Notes: a model not told the origin generated them from the letters alone. Positions 1 through 9,972 are shown, numbered from the stretch's first letter. The stretch: DNA of 64,000 nt from Candidatus Peribacteria bacterium (GCA_943356465.1 CALREX010000002.1:139012-203011), one strand, 5' to 3'. Numbers and translations are program-made.

Positions 1-370
1 TTTTTAAAATATTTTCCAAGCTTTGCATTTGCTCTGAAAATCCTAAAACCTGCTTATTGGTTTCGTCCAATTTTGTGAGTTTTTCTGTGACACTTTTGAT
101 CAAAACTGCACTTTCTGAAAACTGTTTTTGTAAAGTAGTTGAAGAATGCTCCAGTCCCCTTGCGATTCTTTCGTTTATTTTATCAAGTTTGTCCTCTGTT
201 TCTTTTCTTGTTTGGCTTCCAACATCACGTATTTCTTTGCGCAAAGAATCTATGTACTGCAAGAGAAGTTTGTCGTCTATTTCTTCTTTTGGCGCAGCTA
301 TTTTTGTATATGCAAGAAAACCCAAAATCCCTAAAATGCCCAGACCTATAATGAGAATTGCAACTTCCAT
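1..370 (-). CDS. rmuC: RmuC family protein, 5' part (runs off the left edge)
   Basis: This gene is not in the ORF track because it has no stop inside the window. Reading the minus strand from ATG at 370 gives an N-terminal membrane segment (about residues 4-20), then a long charged coiled coil (residues about 30-120) with the stretch LDETNKQVLGFSEQ, which I recognise from RmuC. RmuC proteins carry a membrane anchor, a coiled coil and a C-terminal restriction-endonuclease-like domain, and limit inversions at short inverted repeats. The nuclease-like domain lies outside the window. It is divergent from infB with about 45 bp between the two starts, so both promoters must lie in that gap. The plus-strand ORF 57..383 is its shadow. 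Confidence 0.85.
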   Translation of the reverse strand, partial: MEVAILIIGLGILGILGFLAYTKIAAPKEEIDDKLLLQYIDSLRKEIRDVGSQTRKETEDKLDKINERIARGLEHSSTTLQKQFSESAVLIKSVTEKLTKLDETNKQVLGFSEQMQSLENILK

Positions 371-415
371 AGCTTTAGTATAAACTACGTACGATTTTTA
401 CAGCTTAAGGTAACT

Positions 416-2587
416 ATGTCAACAAAACTAACCGATCTCGCGGAAAAATTAGGCATTACTCCAAAAGAACTTCGAGAAAAATTGAATGAATTGGGTTCCG
501 GTGTTTCCCCTAAGGCTAGAGTGATTGATGATGATATTGCTGAACTTGTGATGGATGAACTTCAAAAAAATAATGATGTTGCGAAAGTTGAAAAAGATGT
601 AAAAGTCCCTCTGCAAGATGTTTCATCTGAAAATAAAGATTTGCTTGAAATGACAGAGTCTCCACGTGATGTTGCCGAGCTTTATGATGAAATTATCGCA
701 GAAGAAAGAGAAAGAGAAATCGTAAAAAGCCAAAGAAAAAAAATGGCAGGTAAAGATGCCGGTAGAAAATCTTCAACCGACAGGCCTGCTGCTCCTACTA
801 TTGCAAAAGATTTTGTTGAGATTTCGGATTTTATTACAGTAAAAGAATTTGCAGAAAAAACGGGAATCAAGATCGCGAAGATTATCGGTGAATTGATGAA
901 GAATGGAATTCGTGCGAGTATAAACCAAGAAATTGATTTTGAAACAGCTCAGATTATCGCTGATGATGTGGGAGTAAAACTTAAGAGGATTAGAACTGCC
1001 GCCTCTGCTGAAGAGCTTATTGCAGGAAATATTTCAAATCTTCTTAAAGAAGATGATTCAAGTGTTCTTAAAACAAGACCTCCGGTCGTTGTAGTAATGG
1101 GACATGTAGATCATGGTAAGACAAAACTTCTAGATGCGATCAGGTCGACTGATGTCGTTTCCGGTGAGTCTGGTGGAATTACTCAGCATATTGGAGCTTA
1201 TCAGGTTCTTAAGAAGGGAAAACTTATTACTTTTCTTGATACTCCAGGACATGAAGCCTTCACAGCGATGAGGGCGCGCGGTGCTAAAGTAACCGATATT
1301 GCGGTACTTGTAGTCGCGGCTGATGAAGGAGTTAAACCTCAAACTATTGAAGCTATCAACCACGCGAAAGAAGCTGGCGTGCCTATTATTGTTGCTATGA
1401 ATAAGATAGATAAGCCAAATATTAATCCTGACAAAGTAAAGGGTGAACTTGCAGAGCACGGACTTCAGCCTGAAGATTGGGGTGGAGATACCGTAATTGT
1501 TCCTGTTTCAGCTTTAACAAAACAAGGAATTGATGATTTACTGGAAATGATTTTGCTTAATGCTGAAATTTTAAATTTGAAAGCGAATTATGATCGTGAG
1601 GCTGTTGGTACTGTTATAGAAGCGCATTTGGACCATAGTCTTGGACCTGTTGCGACTGTTCTTGTGAATACAGGAACATTGCATCTTATGGACAATGTTG
1701 TTATCGGAAATTCACACGGAAGAATCAAATTGATGCGTGATCATAACGGAAAACCTGTAAGGTATGCCAATCCTTCCACTCCTGTACAGATTGCTGGACT
1801 TTCTGTAACCCCTGTAAGTGGAGATATTTTGCAAGTTGTCAAAGATGAAAAAATGGCTAAACAAAAAGCTGAGGAAATCGGAATGATTACAAAAAAACGA
1901 GATGAAGAAAAGGGATCTTCAATCGGACAGATTATGTCTAAAATCAAATCTGATAAAATTTTGAAGATTGTCCTTAAGGCTGATACAAAAGGTTCTCTTG
2001 AGGCTATCAAACAATCTTTGGCAAAGATTCAAAATGATGACGTAGCGATAAAAGTTATTCACAGCGGAGTTGGAACTATTACTGAATCCGATGTTACAAT
2101 GGCTGCTGCAAGTCACGGTATTGTGGTTGGATTCCATAGTGATTTTGATGCGCCTTATGTTGAAAAAACTGCGGAAAGGGAAGGTGTTGAAGTGAGGAAA
2201 TACACAATTATTTATAATTTGCTTGAGGAAGTTACAAAGCTCTTGAGCGGCTTGCTTGAGCCGGAAATTGTTGAAGTAATTATCGGAAGAGCTGAAGTGA
2301 AAATGATATTTCTTACAAAGAAAAAAGAAATGGTTATCGGATGTAGAGTCACCAGCGGAAAGCTTGAGAATAAGGCAAAATTACGTGTTATTCGCGGAAG
2401 AACAAAAGAAGATACAGATAATATTGTTGGAACAGGAGTTCTAGAATCTTTGCGTAAAGTTAATGAAGTTGTACATGAAATCGGAGCCGGAAATGAATGT
2501 GGAATCAAATTTGTTGGAGACGTAGCTCTTGAAGTCGACGATATTCTTGAGGCCTTCAAGCAAGAAAAGAAAATACGAACAGTTTAA
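416..2587 (+). CDS. infB: Translation initiation factor IF-2
   Basis: This GTPase brings initiator tRNA to the 30S subunit and promotes subunit joining. The 723-aa product has an N-terminal IF2_N-type helical domain (residues about 4-50), a second IF2_N-like segment (about 135-190), then the G domain with G1 GHVDHGKT, G3 DTPGHE and G4 NKID, followed by the beta-barrel, domain 3 and C-terminal fMet-tRNA-binding domains. The length is typical of a short bacterial IF-2. No Shine-Dalgarno sequence is visible before ATG. It is followed after 3 bp by a sugar-nucleotide cupin gene, an unusual partner that suggests a mixed housekeeping/surface-sugar operon. Identification is secure. Confidence 0.98.
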   Translation: MSTKLTDLAEKLGITPKELREKLNELGSGVSPKARVIDDDIAELVMDELQKNNDVAKVEKDVKVPLQDVSSENKDLLEMTESPRDVAELYDEIIAEEREREIVKSQRKKMAGKDAGRKSSTDRPAAPTIAKDFVEISDFITVKEFAEKTGIKIAKIIGELMKNGIRASINQEIDFETAQIIADDVGVKLKRIRTAASAEELIAGNISNLLKEDDSSVLKTRPPVVVVMGHVDHGKTKLLDAIRSTDVVSGESGGITQHIGAYQVLKKGKLITFLDTPGHEAFTAMRARGAKVTDIAVLVVAADEGVKPQTIEAINHAKEAGVPIIVAMNKIDKPNINPDKVKGELAEHGLQPEDWGGDTVIVPVSALTKQGIDDLLEMILLNAEILNLKANYDREAVGTVIEAHLDHSLGPVATVLVNTGTLHLMDNVVIGNSHGRIKLMRDHNGKPVRYANPSTPVQIAGLSVTPVSGDILQVVKDEKMAKQKAEEIGMITKKRDEEKGSSIGQIMSKIKSDKILKIVLKADTKGSLEAIKQSLAKIQNDDVAIKVIHSGVGTITESDVTMAAASHGIVVGFHSDFDAPYVEKTAEREGVEVRKYTIIYNLLEEVTKLLSGLLEPEIVEVIIGRAEVKMIFLTKKKEMVIGCRVTSGKLENKAKLRVIRGRTKEDTDNIVGTGVLESLRKVNEVVHEIGAGNECGIKFVGDVALEVDDILEAFKQEKKIRTV

Positions 2588-2590
2588 ATC

Positions 2591-2986
2591 ATGGCAAAAG
2601 CGGAACAAATAAAACTCAAAACTCATAAAGACGACAGGGGAAATCTTACTGTGGTGGAATTTAAAGATTATTTTGATTGGGAGGCGAAGCGTGTTTATTA
2701 TCTTACTGATGTCACTTTGCCACGTGGCGGACATGCTGTGAAACATGAAAAAAAACTGTACATTTGCCAAAAAGGAACTGTGAAAGCGAGGCTTCATGAT
2801 GGTGTTCAGTGGATCGATTTCTCTTTGCAAGGTCCGGATGATGCGATTTTAATGAATGAAATGTGTTTCAGAGATTTCTATGATTTTTCGCCTGATGCTG
2901 TACTTATGGCTATTTCTTCAGTAAACTATGTGCCTGAAGATTACATATATGATTTAAATGAATTTATAAAATACGTAAATGTCTAA
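2591..2986 (+). CDS. WxcM/FdtA-like sugar-nucleotide cupin
   Basis: The 131-aa single-domain protein resembles the WxcM-like cupins (FdtA, QdtA), which act as 3,4-ketoisomerases on dTDP-4-keto-6-deoxyglucose. Family features seen are the opening KTHKDDRGNLTVVEF, the RVYYLTDV strand, a histidine-rich HAVKHEKKLYICQKG core and the late YVPEDYIYD segment. It starts 3 bp after infB and overlaps rmlB by 8 bp, so it is translated with rmlB and should use the product of RmlB. No classical rmlC 3,5-epimerase is seen near rmlA/B/D. The cupin may therefore divert the pathway to a 3-keto sugar instead of rhamnose, or a true rmlC lies elsewhere. The fold call is good; the exact reaction is inferred. Confidence 0.75.
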   Translation: MAKAEQIKLKTHKDDRGNLTVVEFKDYFDWEAKRVYYLTDVTLPRGGHAVKHEKKLYICQKGTVKARLHDGVQWIDFSLQGPDDAILMNEMCFRDFYDFSPDAVLMAISSVNYVPEDYIYDLNEFIKYVNV

Positions 2987-4013
2987 AATATTAATTACAG
3001 GAGGAGCTGGTTTTATCGGAAGCAACTTCGTACACTACAGATTCGAAAATTATACTGACGATGAAATTTATGTTTTGGATAAACTGACTTATGCTGGAAA
3101 TTTGGATAATTTAAGTGACGTTTTGGAGAGTCCTCGTGTGCATTTTGTACAAGGAGATATCACTGATAAAGCTTTTATTGATGCGCTTTTTGAAAAAGAA
3201 AAATTTGATGTTGTCGTGAATTTTGCGGCAGAAACTCATGTCGATAGAAGTATTACAGGACCTAGCATTTTTGTTCTTACAAATATTGTCGGAACACATA
3301 ATTTGCTTGAGGCTTCACGCTTGAATGGTGTGAAAAGATATCATCAAGTTTCGACGGATGAGGTCTATGGAGATCTTGGAACTGATTCAAAAGATTATTT
3401 TACAGAGAGCACTCCTATCGCGCCAAATTGTCCTTATGCGGCTTCGAAAGCCTCTGCGGACTTGCTTGTGAGAAGTTATTTTGAAACATATCAAATGCCT
3501 GTGACGATCAGCAGATGCAGTAATAATTATGGACCTTACCAATTTCCTGAAAAGTTAGTCCCCTATTTCTTCAGGCTGATTGCGGAAAACAAGCCTGTAC
3601 CGGTTTATGGAGACGGTAAAAACGTGAGAGATTGGCTTTATGTTATTGATCACTGTCGTGCTATTGATATGATTTTGGCTAAGGGACGAGTCGGCGAGGT
3701 TTACAATATTGGCGGAAACAATGAAAAAACAAATCTTGAAATCACAAAATTTTTGCTGGAGTTTTTGGGTAAAGACGAAAGCTTGATTACTTATGTGAAT
3801 GACAGACTTGCTCATGATCGTCGCTATGCGATCGATTCAACTAAACTACAAAACGAGCTCGGCTGGAAGCCATCTGTGAACTTCGCAGAAGGAATTCAAA
3901 AAACTTTTGATTGGTACAAATCTCACGAAGAGTGGGCGAAAAAATTAATGGATAAATTGGAAGAAAGAAAACATCAAACTGTCAGCAAAACGCCGCTAAG
4001 TGCGACGAGGTAG
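2979..4013 (+). CDS. rmlB: dTDP-glucose 4,6-dehydratase
   Basis: RmlB converts dTDP-glucose to dTDP-4-keto-6-deoxyglucose. The 344-aa protein is an extended short-chain dehydrogenase with the NAD-binding GGAGFIGSNF motif at the N terminus, the STDEVYGD segment carrying the catalytic Thr/Asp/Glu region, and the YAASKAS catalytic Tyr-Lys pair near residue 155. Length is normal for the family. The start overlaps the upstream cupin by 8 bp. The last ~20 residues are a basic, poorly conserved tail. It forms a pathway set with rmlD and rmlA, although proS is inserted between rmlB and rmlD. Confidence 0.95.
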   Translation: MSKILITGGAGFIGSNFVHYRFENYTDDEIYVLDKLTYAGNLDNLSDVLESPRVHFVQGDITDKAFIDALFEKEKFDVVVNFAAETHVDRSITGPSIFVLTNIVGTHNLLEASRLNGVKRYHQVSTDEVYGDLGTDSKDYFTESTPIAPNCPYAASKASADLLVRSYFETYQMPVTISRCSNNYGPYQFPEKLVPYFFRLIAENKPVPVYGDGKNVRDWLYVIDHCRAIDMILAKGRVGEVYNIGGNNEKTNLEITKFLLEFLGKDESLITYVNDRLAHDRRYAIDSTKLQNELGWKPSVNFAEGIQKTFDWYKSHEEWAKKLMDKLEERKHQTVSKTPLSATR

Positions 4014-4081
4014 GAAACTATATTCCAAATTTTCCATCTTAGTGCTATATTTTGCTGGCATTAAAAATTTATTATTAGATC

Positions 4082-5809
4082 ATGAGATACAGCAAACTTT
4101 TCGGACGAACGAGGCACAATCCTCCATGTGATGCGGATAGCGTGAATGCGAAACTGCTGACACAGGCGGGATTTGTAGAAAAATTGGCAGCTGGAATTTA
4201 TAATTTTTTGCCGCTTGGACAAAGAGTTCTTACTAAAGTCTGTAATATTATTCGTGAGGAAATGAACGCAGTGGAAGGCCAAGAAATCCTTATGCCGTCG
4301 CTTCATCCTGTCGATATTTGGGAAACTACAGGACGAAGAAAAACTATGGATGAAATTTTGTATAAAACTCGTGCGAGCGGAGATAAGGAATTCGTTTTTG
4401 GGCCTAGCCATGAGGAAGTTGTCACTCCCCTAGTCGCAAAATATATTCAATCTTACAAAGATTTACCACTTTCTGTCTACCAAATTCAAACAAAATTTCG
4501 TGATGAACCACGTGCAAAATCAGGACTTCTTCGCGGACGTGAATTTGGAATGAAAGACATGTACAGTTTTCATACTGATGAAGCGGATTTGGACAAATAT
4601 TATGAAGTCGTAAAAGACGCTTATTTAAAAGTTTTCGAGAGATGTGGCCTTACCGCTTACGTTATCGAGGCTTCCGGTGGAGCTTTTTCAGATAAATTTT
4701 CGCATGAATTTTCTGTAGAAACTCCTGCAGGTGAAGACACAATTATTCTTTGTGAAAAATGTGGAACAGCGCAAAATCTTGAGATCGCAGAAGGTTGCTC
4801 TGCTTGCGTGTGCGGTAAAGATTGCGGAAACAAATGCTGTGATGAAAAAGAACTTCCAATGGAAGAAGTAAAAATCGAAAGAGGGTTTTCTGTTGCAGAA
4901 AATGCAAAGGCTCACAATGTTCCTGATGCTAAAATTTTGAAGACTGTTGTTTATGAAGTTGAAGATGGTGGGCTTATCGGAATTGTAATTCGTGGAGATT
5001 TGAATGTTAGTGATGTCAAGCTCGAAAGATATCTCAAAAGAAGGCTTAGACCAGCCACTCCTGAGGCATTGAAAAAGGTCGGACTTGTTCAGGGATATAT
5101 TTCTCCTGTAAATATTCCAGAAGAAATCGGTATTTCTTTTGTCGCAGACAATTCAATAAAAGGTGTGAAAAATTTTGTTACCGGTGCAAATAAATTTGGA
5201 TTGGATTATAAAAATGTAAATGTCGGAACTGATTTCATAGTGAAAGAATTTGCTGATTTGGTTGAGGTAAAAACAGGTTTCAAATGTCCAAAATGTCACA
5301 CGGCTCTTTCAGAAATCAAGGCTGTTGAAGGTGGAAATATTTTCAAACTTGGAACAAAATTTGCAAATGCTTTCGGCATGAATTTTGCTGATAATGATGG
5401 CAAACTTAAACCTGTCGTAATGGGATGTTATGGAATCGGAACGACACGTTTGGTTGGAACAATTGTAGAAGCCAAACATGATGAGAAAGGCATTATCTGG
5501 CCAAAAAGCGTTGCTCCTTATTTAGTGCATTTGATATCTCTTGGAAATGATAAAGATGTTCTTAATGACGCTGAAGATTTGTATAAAAAACTTAATAAAG
5601 AAGGAATCGAAGTTTTGTTTGATGATCGTGAAGCAACTGCCGGAGTAAAATTAAATGATGCAGATTTGATTGGAATTCCACTTAGAATTGTTATAAGCAA
5701 GCGAACACTTGAATCAAAAAGCGTTGAATGGAAGGAAAGAACAAATGCAGAAAGTGAAATTGTGCCTTTAGCAAGCCTTGTAAAAAAGATTAAAGAATTT
5801 CAAAAATAA
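4082..5809 (+). CDS. proS: Prolyl-tRNA synthetase
   Basis: This class II synthetase charges tRNA-Pro. The 575-aa length fits the bacterial (ProS type 1) form with an insertion domain between motifs 2 and 3. Visible signatures are motif 2 FRDEPRAKSGLLRGREF, the following GMKDMYSFH segment, and motif 3 GCYGIGTTRLVG. The insertion (about residues 225-410) contains an unusual cysteine-rich start (CEKCG and CVCGKDCGNKCC) and a later CPKCH pair, together resembling a zinc-binding ribbon placed within or beside the editing region. The C-terminal anticodon-binding domain is complete. It sits between rmlB and rmlD with only 5 bp to rmlD, so it is probably cotranscribed with the sugar genes. Confidence 0.96.
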   Translation: MRYSKLFGRTRHNPPCDADSVNAKLLTQAGFVEKLAAGIYNFLPLGQRVLTKVCNIIREEMNAVEGQEILMPSLHPVDIWETTGRRKTMDEILYKTRASGDKEFVFGPSHEEVVTPLVAKYIQSYKDLPLSVYQIQTKFRDEPRAKSGLLRGREFGMKDMYSFHTDEADLDKYYEVVKDAYLKVFERCGLTAYVIEASGGAFSDKFSHEFSVETPAGEDTIILCEKCGTAQNLEIAEGCSACVCGKDCGNKCCDEKELPMEEVKIERGFSVAENAKAHNVPDAKILKTVVYEVEDGGLIGIVIRGDLNVSDVKLERYLKRRLRPATPEALKKVGLVQGYISPVNIPEEIGISFVADNSIKGVKNFVTGANKFGLDYKNVNVGTDFIVKEFADLVEVKTGFKCPKCHTALSEIKAVEGGNIFKLGTKFANAFGMNFADNDGKLKPVVMGCYGIGTTRLVGTIVEAKHDEKGIIWPKSVAPYLVHLISLGNDKDVLNDAEDLYKKLNKEGIEVLFDDREATAGVKLNDADLIGIPLRIVISKRTLESKSVEWKERTNAESEIVPLASLVKKIKEFQK

Positions 5810-5814
5810 TTTTC

Positions 5815-6669
5815 ATGAGAATTCTTTTGTTCGGAAAATCCGGCATGTTGGGTTCGTGTCTTTATGAAAATCTTTCTGAACATGGACATAGCGTTTTTGG
5901 CTTTACGAGCAGTGATGGTGATATTACTAATACCAGAAAACTTAAAATTCTTTTTGAGGAACTTACGCCTGATATAGTTATAAATTGTGCAGCTTATACT
6001 GCTGTTGATGACGCTGAAAAAAATCAAGACTTGGCCATGAAAATAAACGGAAGATGCACCGGAAAACTCGCTGAATTATGCAAAACATATAAAGCTGTCT
6101 TGATTCATTTTAGTACTGATTATGTCTTTGATGGACACAAAAAAACGTGGAAAGAATCGGATAAAACATCTCCTTTAAATATTTATGGAGAATCAAAATT
6201 GCTCGGAGAAAAATTGATTGCTGAGAATATGAAAAAATTTTTTATAATCAGAACTTCTTGGCTTTTCGGAGAAAACGGGAAAAATTTTGTGGACACAATG
6301 GCGGTTTTAGGAAAAGAAAAAGATGAGGTGAGCGTAGTGAATGACCAATTTGGTTCACCAACTTATACAAAAGATCTTGCTGAGAAAGTTATAGAATTTT
6401 TTGTGAAGAAAAAGCCTATTTTGGCATATGGAATTTATCACATCACAAACAGTGGAACGACTAATTGGAGTGATTTTGCTACATATATTTTCAAAACACT
6501 TTTCTTAGAAACAAAAGTAAAAGAAATCACGGCCGAAAAGTTTAATCGACCTGCAAAAAGACCAAAATATTCAACTTTAAAAAGCACAAAATTTGATTTT
6601 GGAATGAGACCTTGGAGGAAAGCGGTCAAAGATTATTTAAGAAAATATTTCATCATTGCACCGTATTAG
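5815..6669 (+). CDS. rmlD: dTDP-4-dehydrorhamnose reductase
   Basis: RmlD performs the last reduction of dTDP-rhamnose synthesis using NAD(P)H. The 284-aa protein shows the nucleotide-binding GKSGMLGS motif, the FSTDYVFDG segment and the YGESKLLGE motif with the catalytic Tyr-Lys pair, all typical of RmlD. Length is typical. It starts 5 bp after proS. The nearby lack of a canonical rmlC leaves open whether the real substrate is dTDP-4-keto-rhamnose or a related keto sugar made by the upstream cupin. Confidence 0.92.
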   Translation: MRILLFGKSGMLGSCLYENLSEHGHSVFGFTSSDGDITNTRKLKILFEELTPDIVINCAAYTAVDDAEKNQDLAMKINGRCTGKLAELCKTYKAVLIHFSTDYVFDGHKKTWKESDKTSPLNIYGESKLLGEKLIAENMKKFFIIRTSWLFGENGKNFVDTMAVLGKEKDEVSVVNDQFGSPTYTKDLAEKVIEFFVKKKPILAYGIYHITNSGTTNWSDFATYIFKTLFLETKVKEITAEKFNRPAKRPKYSTLKSTKFDFGMRPWRKAVKDYLRKYFIIAPY

Positions 6670-6728
6670 AACTACTGTTGCTATTTTTGGCGTTTTGTTG
6701 TTTAATTTAGTAGTCTTAACTTAAGATT

Positions 6729-7598
6729 ATGCGAGGAATTATACTGGCGGGAGGAACTGGAAGTAGGCTTTATCCGCTTACCAAAGTCACGAATAAGCAT
6801 TTATTACCGGTTTACAATAAACCGATGGTGTATTATCCGCTTTATGCTTTGAAGAGTGCCGGAATAACGAACGTGCTTATAGTCTCCGGAAAGGGGCATA
6901 GCGGCAGTTTTCTTGAACTTCTAGGCTCAGGTGCCAATGTTGGCATGAAAATCTCGTACGAGGTGCAGGAAGAGGCAGGAGGTATCGCCCAGGCCTTAAG
7001 TCTTGCTCAGGATTTTGCAAATAATGAAAAGATCGTTGTAATACTTGGTGATAACATTTTCGAAGATGATTTGACCGATGCTGTAAATGAGTTCAAAGCC
7101 GTACCAAGAGGTGCGAGAATTTTTCTTAAAGAGGTTAAAAATCCACACGCTTATGGAGTTGCTACTATTGAAAATGAAAAAGTTAAAAACATAGTAGAGA
7201 AGCCAAAAAATCCAGCTTCAAATCTTGCTGTTAGTGGATGTTATATGTACGATCCACAAGTTTTTGATGTTATTAAAGGCCTAAAACCTTCAAATAGGAA
7301 TGAGCTTGAGATCACTGATGTCAATAACTTTTATCTTGAACAAGGCACTCTAAAACATTCGATTTTGAATGGATTTTGGGGTGATTGTGGAGAATCTTTT
7401 GATAGTCTTATGGATGCAGGCAAACTTGTACAAAATAGCCGTTTGGCTCAAGTAGACGAGCATCTTTGTGTAAATGAAAGTGAGCGTGAAGTAAGGCATG
7501 GCTCCCTAACCGATAGAAATAACGGTAGCTTTGATAAAGATAACAAATCTATCAAGGATCTTTTTACTTCGGAAGTTTCTTCAAATAAAGTGAAATAA
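6729..7598 (+). CDS. rmlA: Glucose-1-phosphate thymidylyltransferase
   Basis: RmlA makes dTDP-glucose from glucose-1-phosphate and dTTP, the first step of the pathway. The 289-aa protein has the nucleotidyltransferase signature GGTGSRLYPLTKVTNKHLLP, the LGDNIFEDD metal-binding motif and the EKPKNPASNLAVSGCYMYD segment. The final ~45 residues are a charged, low-complexity tail unlike most RmlA proteins. It runs convergently into csaB and the two coding regions overlap by 35 bp. A 59-bp gap separates it from rmlD. Confidence 0.95.
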   Translation: MRGIILAGGTGSRLYPLTKVTNKHLLPVYNKPMVYYPLYALKSAGITNVLIVSGKGHSGSFLELLGSGANVGMKISYEVQEEAGGIAQALSLAQDFANNEKIVVILGDNIFEDDLTDAVNEFKAVPRGARIFLKEVKNPHAYGVATIENEKVKNIVEKPKNPASNLAVSGCYMYDPQVFDVIKGLKPSNRNELEITDVNNFYLEQGTLKHSILNGFWGDCGESFDSLMDAGKLVQNSRLAQVDEHLCVNESEREVRHGSLTDRNNGSFDKDNKSIKDLFTSEVSSNKVK

Positions 7599-8655
7599 AT
7601 TCGTCGATTTTTTCCGAAAAATGCTTTTTTGAAGTTTTTATTTTTTTGTTGTAAAGATTTTTTAATGTTTCAAATGAAACATTTTGCATCTCAAGAAGAT
7701 TTTCTTTTGCTCCCATATAATCCACCAAGTTTTCAACTTTCTCAGCGTAATTTATGGCTACAAATTGCGTGTTTGTCAGCATTGCCGTGATTATTGAATG
7801 AAGACGCATGCAGACAGCGAAATTTGCATTTTTAAAAAGATTTATGGCTTCTTCCGAAGATTTTGGAGTGATGATGCTCAAACTGCTATCCTTGTCGCTT
7901 GCTTGAGGACTATCCCCTACCATTCCTTTTATTTCTTTGTGTAAAATCTCATCATTATCTACCTGACCTGTTTGAAAATTCACAAATTTTACATTCATCT
8001 TTTCCTCTTGCTTTAGCCATTTTACGAATTGTGCAAAGTTATTCTTAAATTCTTCCGTTAAATTTTGCATTTGTCTTAATGCGATTATTACATCTTTGGA
8101 TGGCGCTGAATCATGATCGATTCCGTGTAATGACATCTGTTTTTCATACACATTGTTTCCTCTATAAAAAGCCAAATCCGGCACTACAACTATTTTCTTT
8201 GTCACACCGATTTTTTTCAAATTTTCTTTCGATTTTTCGTCACGAACACTTATCAAAGTTGCTTTATTGAAAATGTTTTTTACTAATTTTTTGATATATT
8301 TATTTTTGATTTTTCCGACACTTTGCCCAAGCATCAAAACCGGTTTTTGATTTCGATAGGCGTATATCGCTTGAAGGCCCCAAATAATGTTTGCATAATT
8401 ACTTAAAGAACCGAAAAGCCCACCGCCTCCGAGTATGAAATAATCACAATTTTTTACTTTTTCTTTTGTATTTTTATTCCTGCCAAAAATCCATTTTATT
8501 CCACTTTTGATTCCCGCAGGAAATTTTTCGTCCCCCTTAAGCACACAAATTTCCGCAGCATTGTCAGCTTTTTTAAGCATTTCAATCATACCTTCTAGAA
8601 TCATTTCATCTCCAAGATTCTGTGCTCCGTAATTTCCTACAACAACGTATTTCAT
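7564..8655 (-). CDS. csaB: Polysaccharide pyruvyl transferase, CsaB-like
   Basis: CsaB-type enzymes add pyruvate ketals to the secondary cell-wall polymer; the pyruvylated polymer is what SLH domains bind. The protein (about 363 aa) starts MKYVVVGNYGAQNLGDE, the family's N-terminal nucleotide-binding motif, has the glycine-rich YFILGGGGLFG motif, a CMRLHS motif in the C-terminal half and an INYAEKV motif. I choose ATG at 8655 rather than the ORF-track start 8676, because it overlaps the rnhB stop as ATGA and begins exactly with the conserved motif. The gene matters here because the mobile element downstream encodes an SLH-repeat protein. The 3' end overlaps rmlA by 35 bp. Confidence 0.88.
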   Translation of the reverse strand: MKYVVVGNYGAQNLGDEMILEGMIEMLKKADNAAEICVLKGDEKFPAGIKSGIKWIFGRNKNTKEKVKNCDYFILGGGGLFGSLSNYANIIWGLQAIYAYRNQKPVLMLGQSVGKIKNKYIKKLVKNIFNKATLISVRDEKSKENLKKIGVTKKIVVVPDLAFYRGNNVYEKQMSLHGIDHDSAPSKDVIIALRQMQNLTEEFKNNFAQFVKWLKQEEKMNVKFVNFQTGQVDNDEILHKEIKGMVGDSPQASDKDSSLSIITPKSSEEAINLFKNANFAVCMRLHSIITAMLTNTQFVAINYAEKVENLVDYMGAKENLLEMQNVSFETLKNLYNKKIKTSKKHFSEKIDEFISLYLKKLPK

Positions 8656-9263
8656 GGCCCTGTTATTAGATTCCAATTATAGCTCATTCTGTGAATCTCG
8701 CAAGGACCATACCTGCCAATTAGGCGTCTATGTTCACGTGTTCCGTATCCTGCATGTTTTTCAAAATTATATGCCGGAAACTCTTTTGAGTAATATTCCA
8801 TTAATTTATCTCTAAAAACTTTTGCCACTACAGAAGCAGCCGCAATGCATTTTACTTTTGTATCACCTTTTATGATTGTTTTGTATGGAATGTCTAAAAT
8901 TTGCTTGTCTCTACCATCTATGAGCACAATATCTGGAGTTTTTTCTAAATGATCTATACACATTTTGTTTGCTAATCTGATTGCGTTTGCAATATTTATT
9001 TCATCAATTGTTTTATGTGAAACTATGGCAATAGAATAATCTACTGCGTTTTCCATAATGATCGGAAAAAGTGCTTCCCTCTGAGCTTTTGTTAGCTGTT
9101 TTGAATCTTTTAATCCAGGAATTTTTGCATTTTCTTTTAGTATTACGGCGGCTGAAATAACCGGTCCGGCCAAAGGACCACGGCCAACTTCATCTATGCC
9201 TGCTATAAGAGAAAAGCCGTTTCTATGAAGATCAGCCTCAATTGAGATAAAGTATGTTTTCAT
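8652..9263 (-). CDS. rnhB: Ribonuclease HII
   Basis: RNase HII cuts the RNA strand of RNA-DNA hybrids and removes misincorporated ribonucleotides. The 203-aa protein has the catalytic GIDEVGRGPLAGPV motif, the second acidic site VLIDGRDK, and the C-terminal HAGYGTREH segment. It is translationally coupled to csaB through an ATGA overlap. The start is preceded by an AT-rich leader that forms one arm of a long inverted repeat. A TATAAT box in the loop of that repeat (minus strand) probably drives it. Confidence 0.95.
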   Translation of the reverse strand: MKTYFISIEADLHRNGFSLIAGIDEVGRGPLAGPVISAAVILKENAKIPGLKDSKQLTKAQREALFPIIMENAVDYSIAIVSHKTIDEINIANAIRLANKMCIDHLEKTPDIVLIDGRDKQILDIPYKTIIKGDTKVKCIAAASVVAKVFRDKLMEYYSKEFPAYNFEKHAGYGTREHRRLIGRYGPCEIHRMSYNWNLITGP

Positions 9264-9265
9264 AG

Positions 9266-9372
9266 AGAAAGAGATTGCAAATGTATCCTTAAAAATCTGC
9301 TTCGTTGTTCATTTTCCATTATAGCAAAAGAAAACGCAATGATTTTCAAGGATACATTTGCGTTCTCTTTCT
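9266..9372. repeat. Long inverted-repeat element, copy 1
   Basis: The two 32-nt arms (9266-9297 and 9341-9372) are complementary at 29 of 32 positions and flank a 43-nt loop. The core of the arm reads GCAAATGTATCCTT. The loop carries a TATAAT box on the minus strand facing rnhB. A related element, with the same architecture and a similar loop ending AAACGCAATG, lies at 52507-52610. The arms differ in sequence between copies but the loops are alignable. It could be a MITE-like repeat, a structured RNA or a bidirectional terminator. Confidence 0.75.
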
Positions 9373-9381
9373 AATTTAAAA

Positions 9382-9897
9382 CTATTTTACCTCTTCTGAA
9401 GAAACAACTTCGTTCTCCACTGATGGAGCTACTGTTTCTTCAACGATTTCTTCTGCAACTTCAGGAGCTGCATCTTTTGCCTTCTGAGCTTCTTCTTTGG
9501 CTTTTTGTACAGCTAATTCTTCTACCGCTTTCTCGAATTCTTTATCGCTTACAAGTGTTTCCTTAAGTCTTGCTGATTTTCCTGTTCTATTCTTCATGTA
9601 GTATAGTTTTGCTCTCCTTACTTTTGATCTCTTTTTAACTTCAATTTTTTCGATCATTGTAGAATAAACCGGAATGACTTTTTCAACTCCGACACCTTCA
9701 ACAACTTTTCTGACAGTGATTGTTGCGTTGATTCCAAAACCACTTCCAACGGCTATTACAAGCCCTTCAAATGCCTGTACACGTTCCTTGTCCCCTTCTT
9801 TAATCTTTTGATAAACTTTAACTGTATCTCCAGGTCTTATTTCAGGAATTTTTTTATCTGATATACCGATATTTTTGAGTTCCTCTGCGATGTTCAT
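9382..9897 (-). CDS. rplS: Large-subunit ribosomal protein L19 with C-terminal extension
   Basis: L19 sits at the 30S-50S interface. The product is about 171 aa, compared with the usual ~115. The first ~115 residues contain the conserved [20 protein letters not shown] and [20 protein letters not shown] segments. The remaining ~55 residues are an Ala/Glu/Val-rich acidic tail. I start at ATG 9897 (MNIAEELK), which matches the family start; the ORF-track start at 9966 adds a non-conserved leader. The acidic extension is unusual but well within what small-genome lineages show. Confidence 0.95.
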   Translation of the reverse strand: MNIAEELKNIGISDKKIPEIRPGDTVKVYQKIKEGDKERVQAFEGLVIAVGSGFGINATITVRKVVEGVGVEKVIPVYSTMIEKIEVKKRSKVRRAKLYYMKNRTGKSARLKETLVSDKEFEKAVEELAVQKAKEEAQKAKDAAPEVAEEIVEETVAPSVENEVVSSEEVK

Positions 9898-9972
9898 TGT
9901 ATTTGAATTAAAAGCGTAGCAAATATATAGAAGGTTTAGGCTTAAATCAAGAGAATTTTCGCACAACCTTAT

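Noticed and set aside
57-383. Plus-strand ORF of 108 aa
   Set aside because: It is the shadow of rmuC on the minus strand, which has coiled-coil sequence and family motifs.
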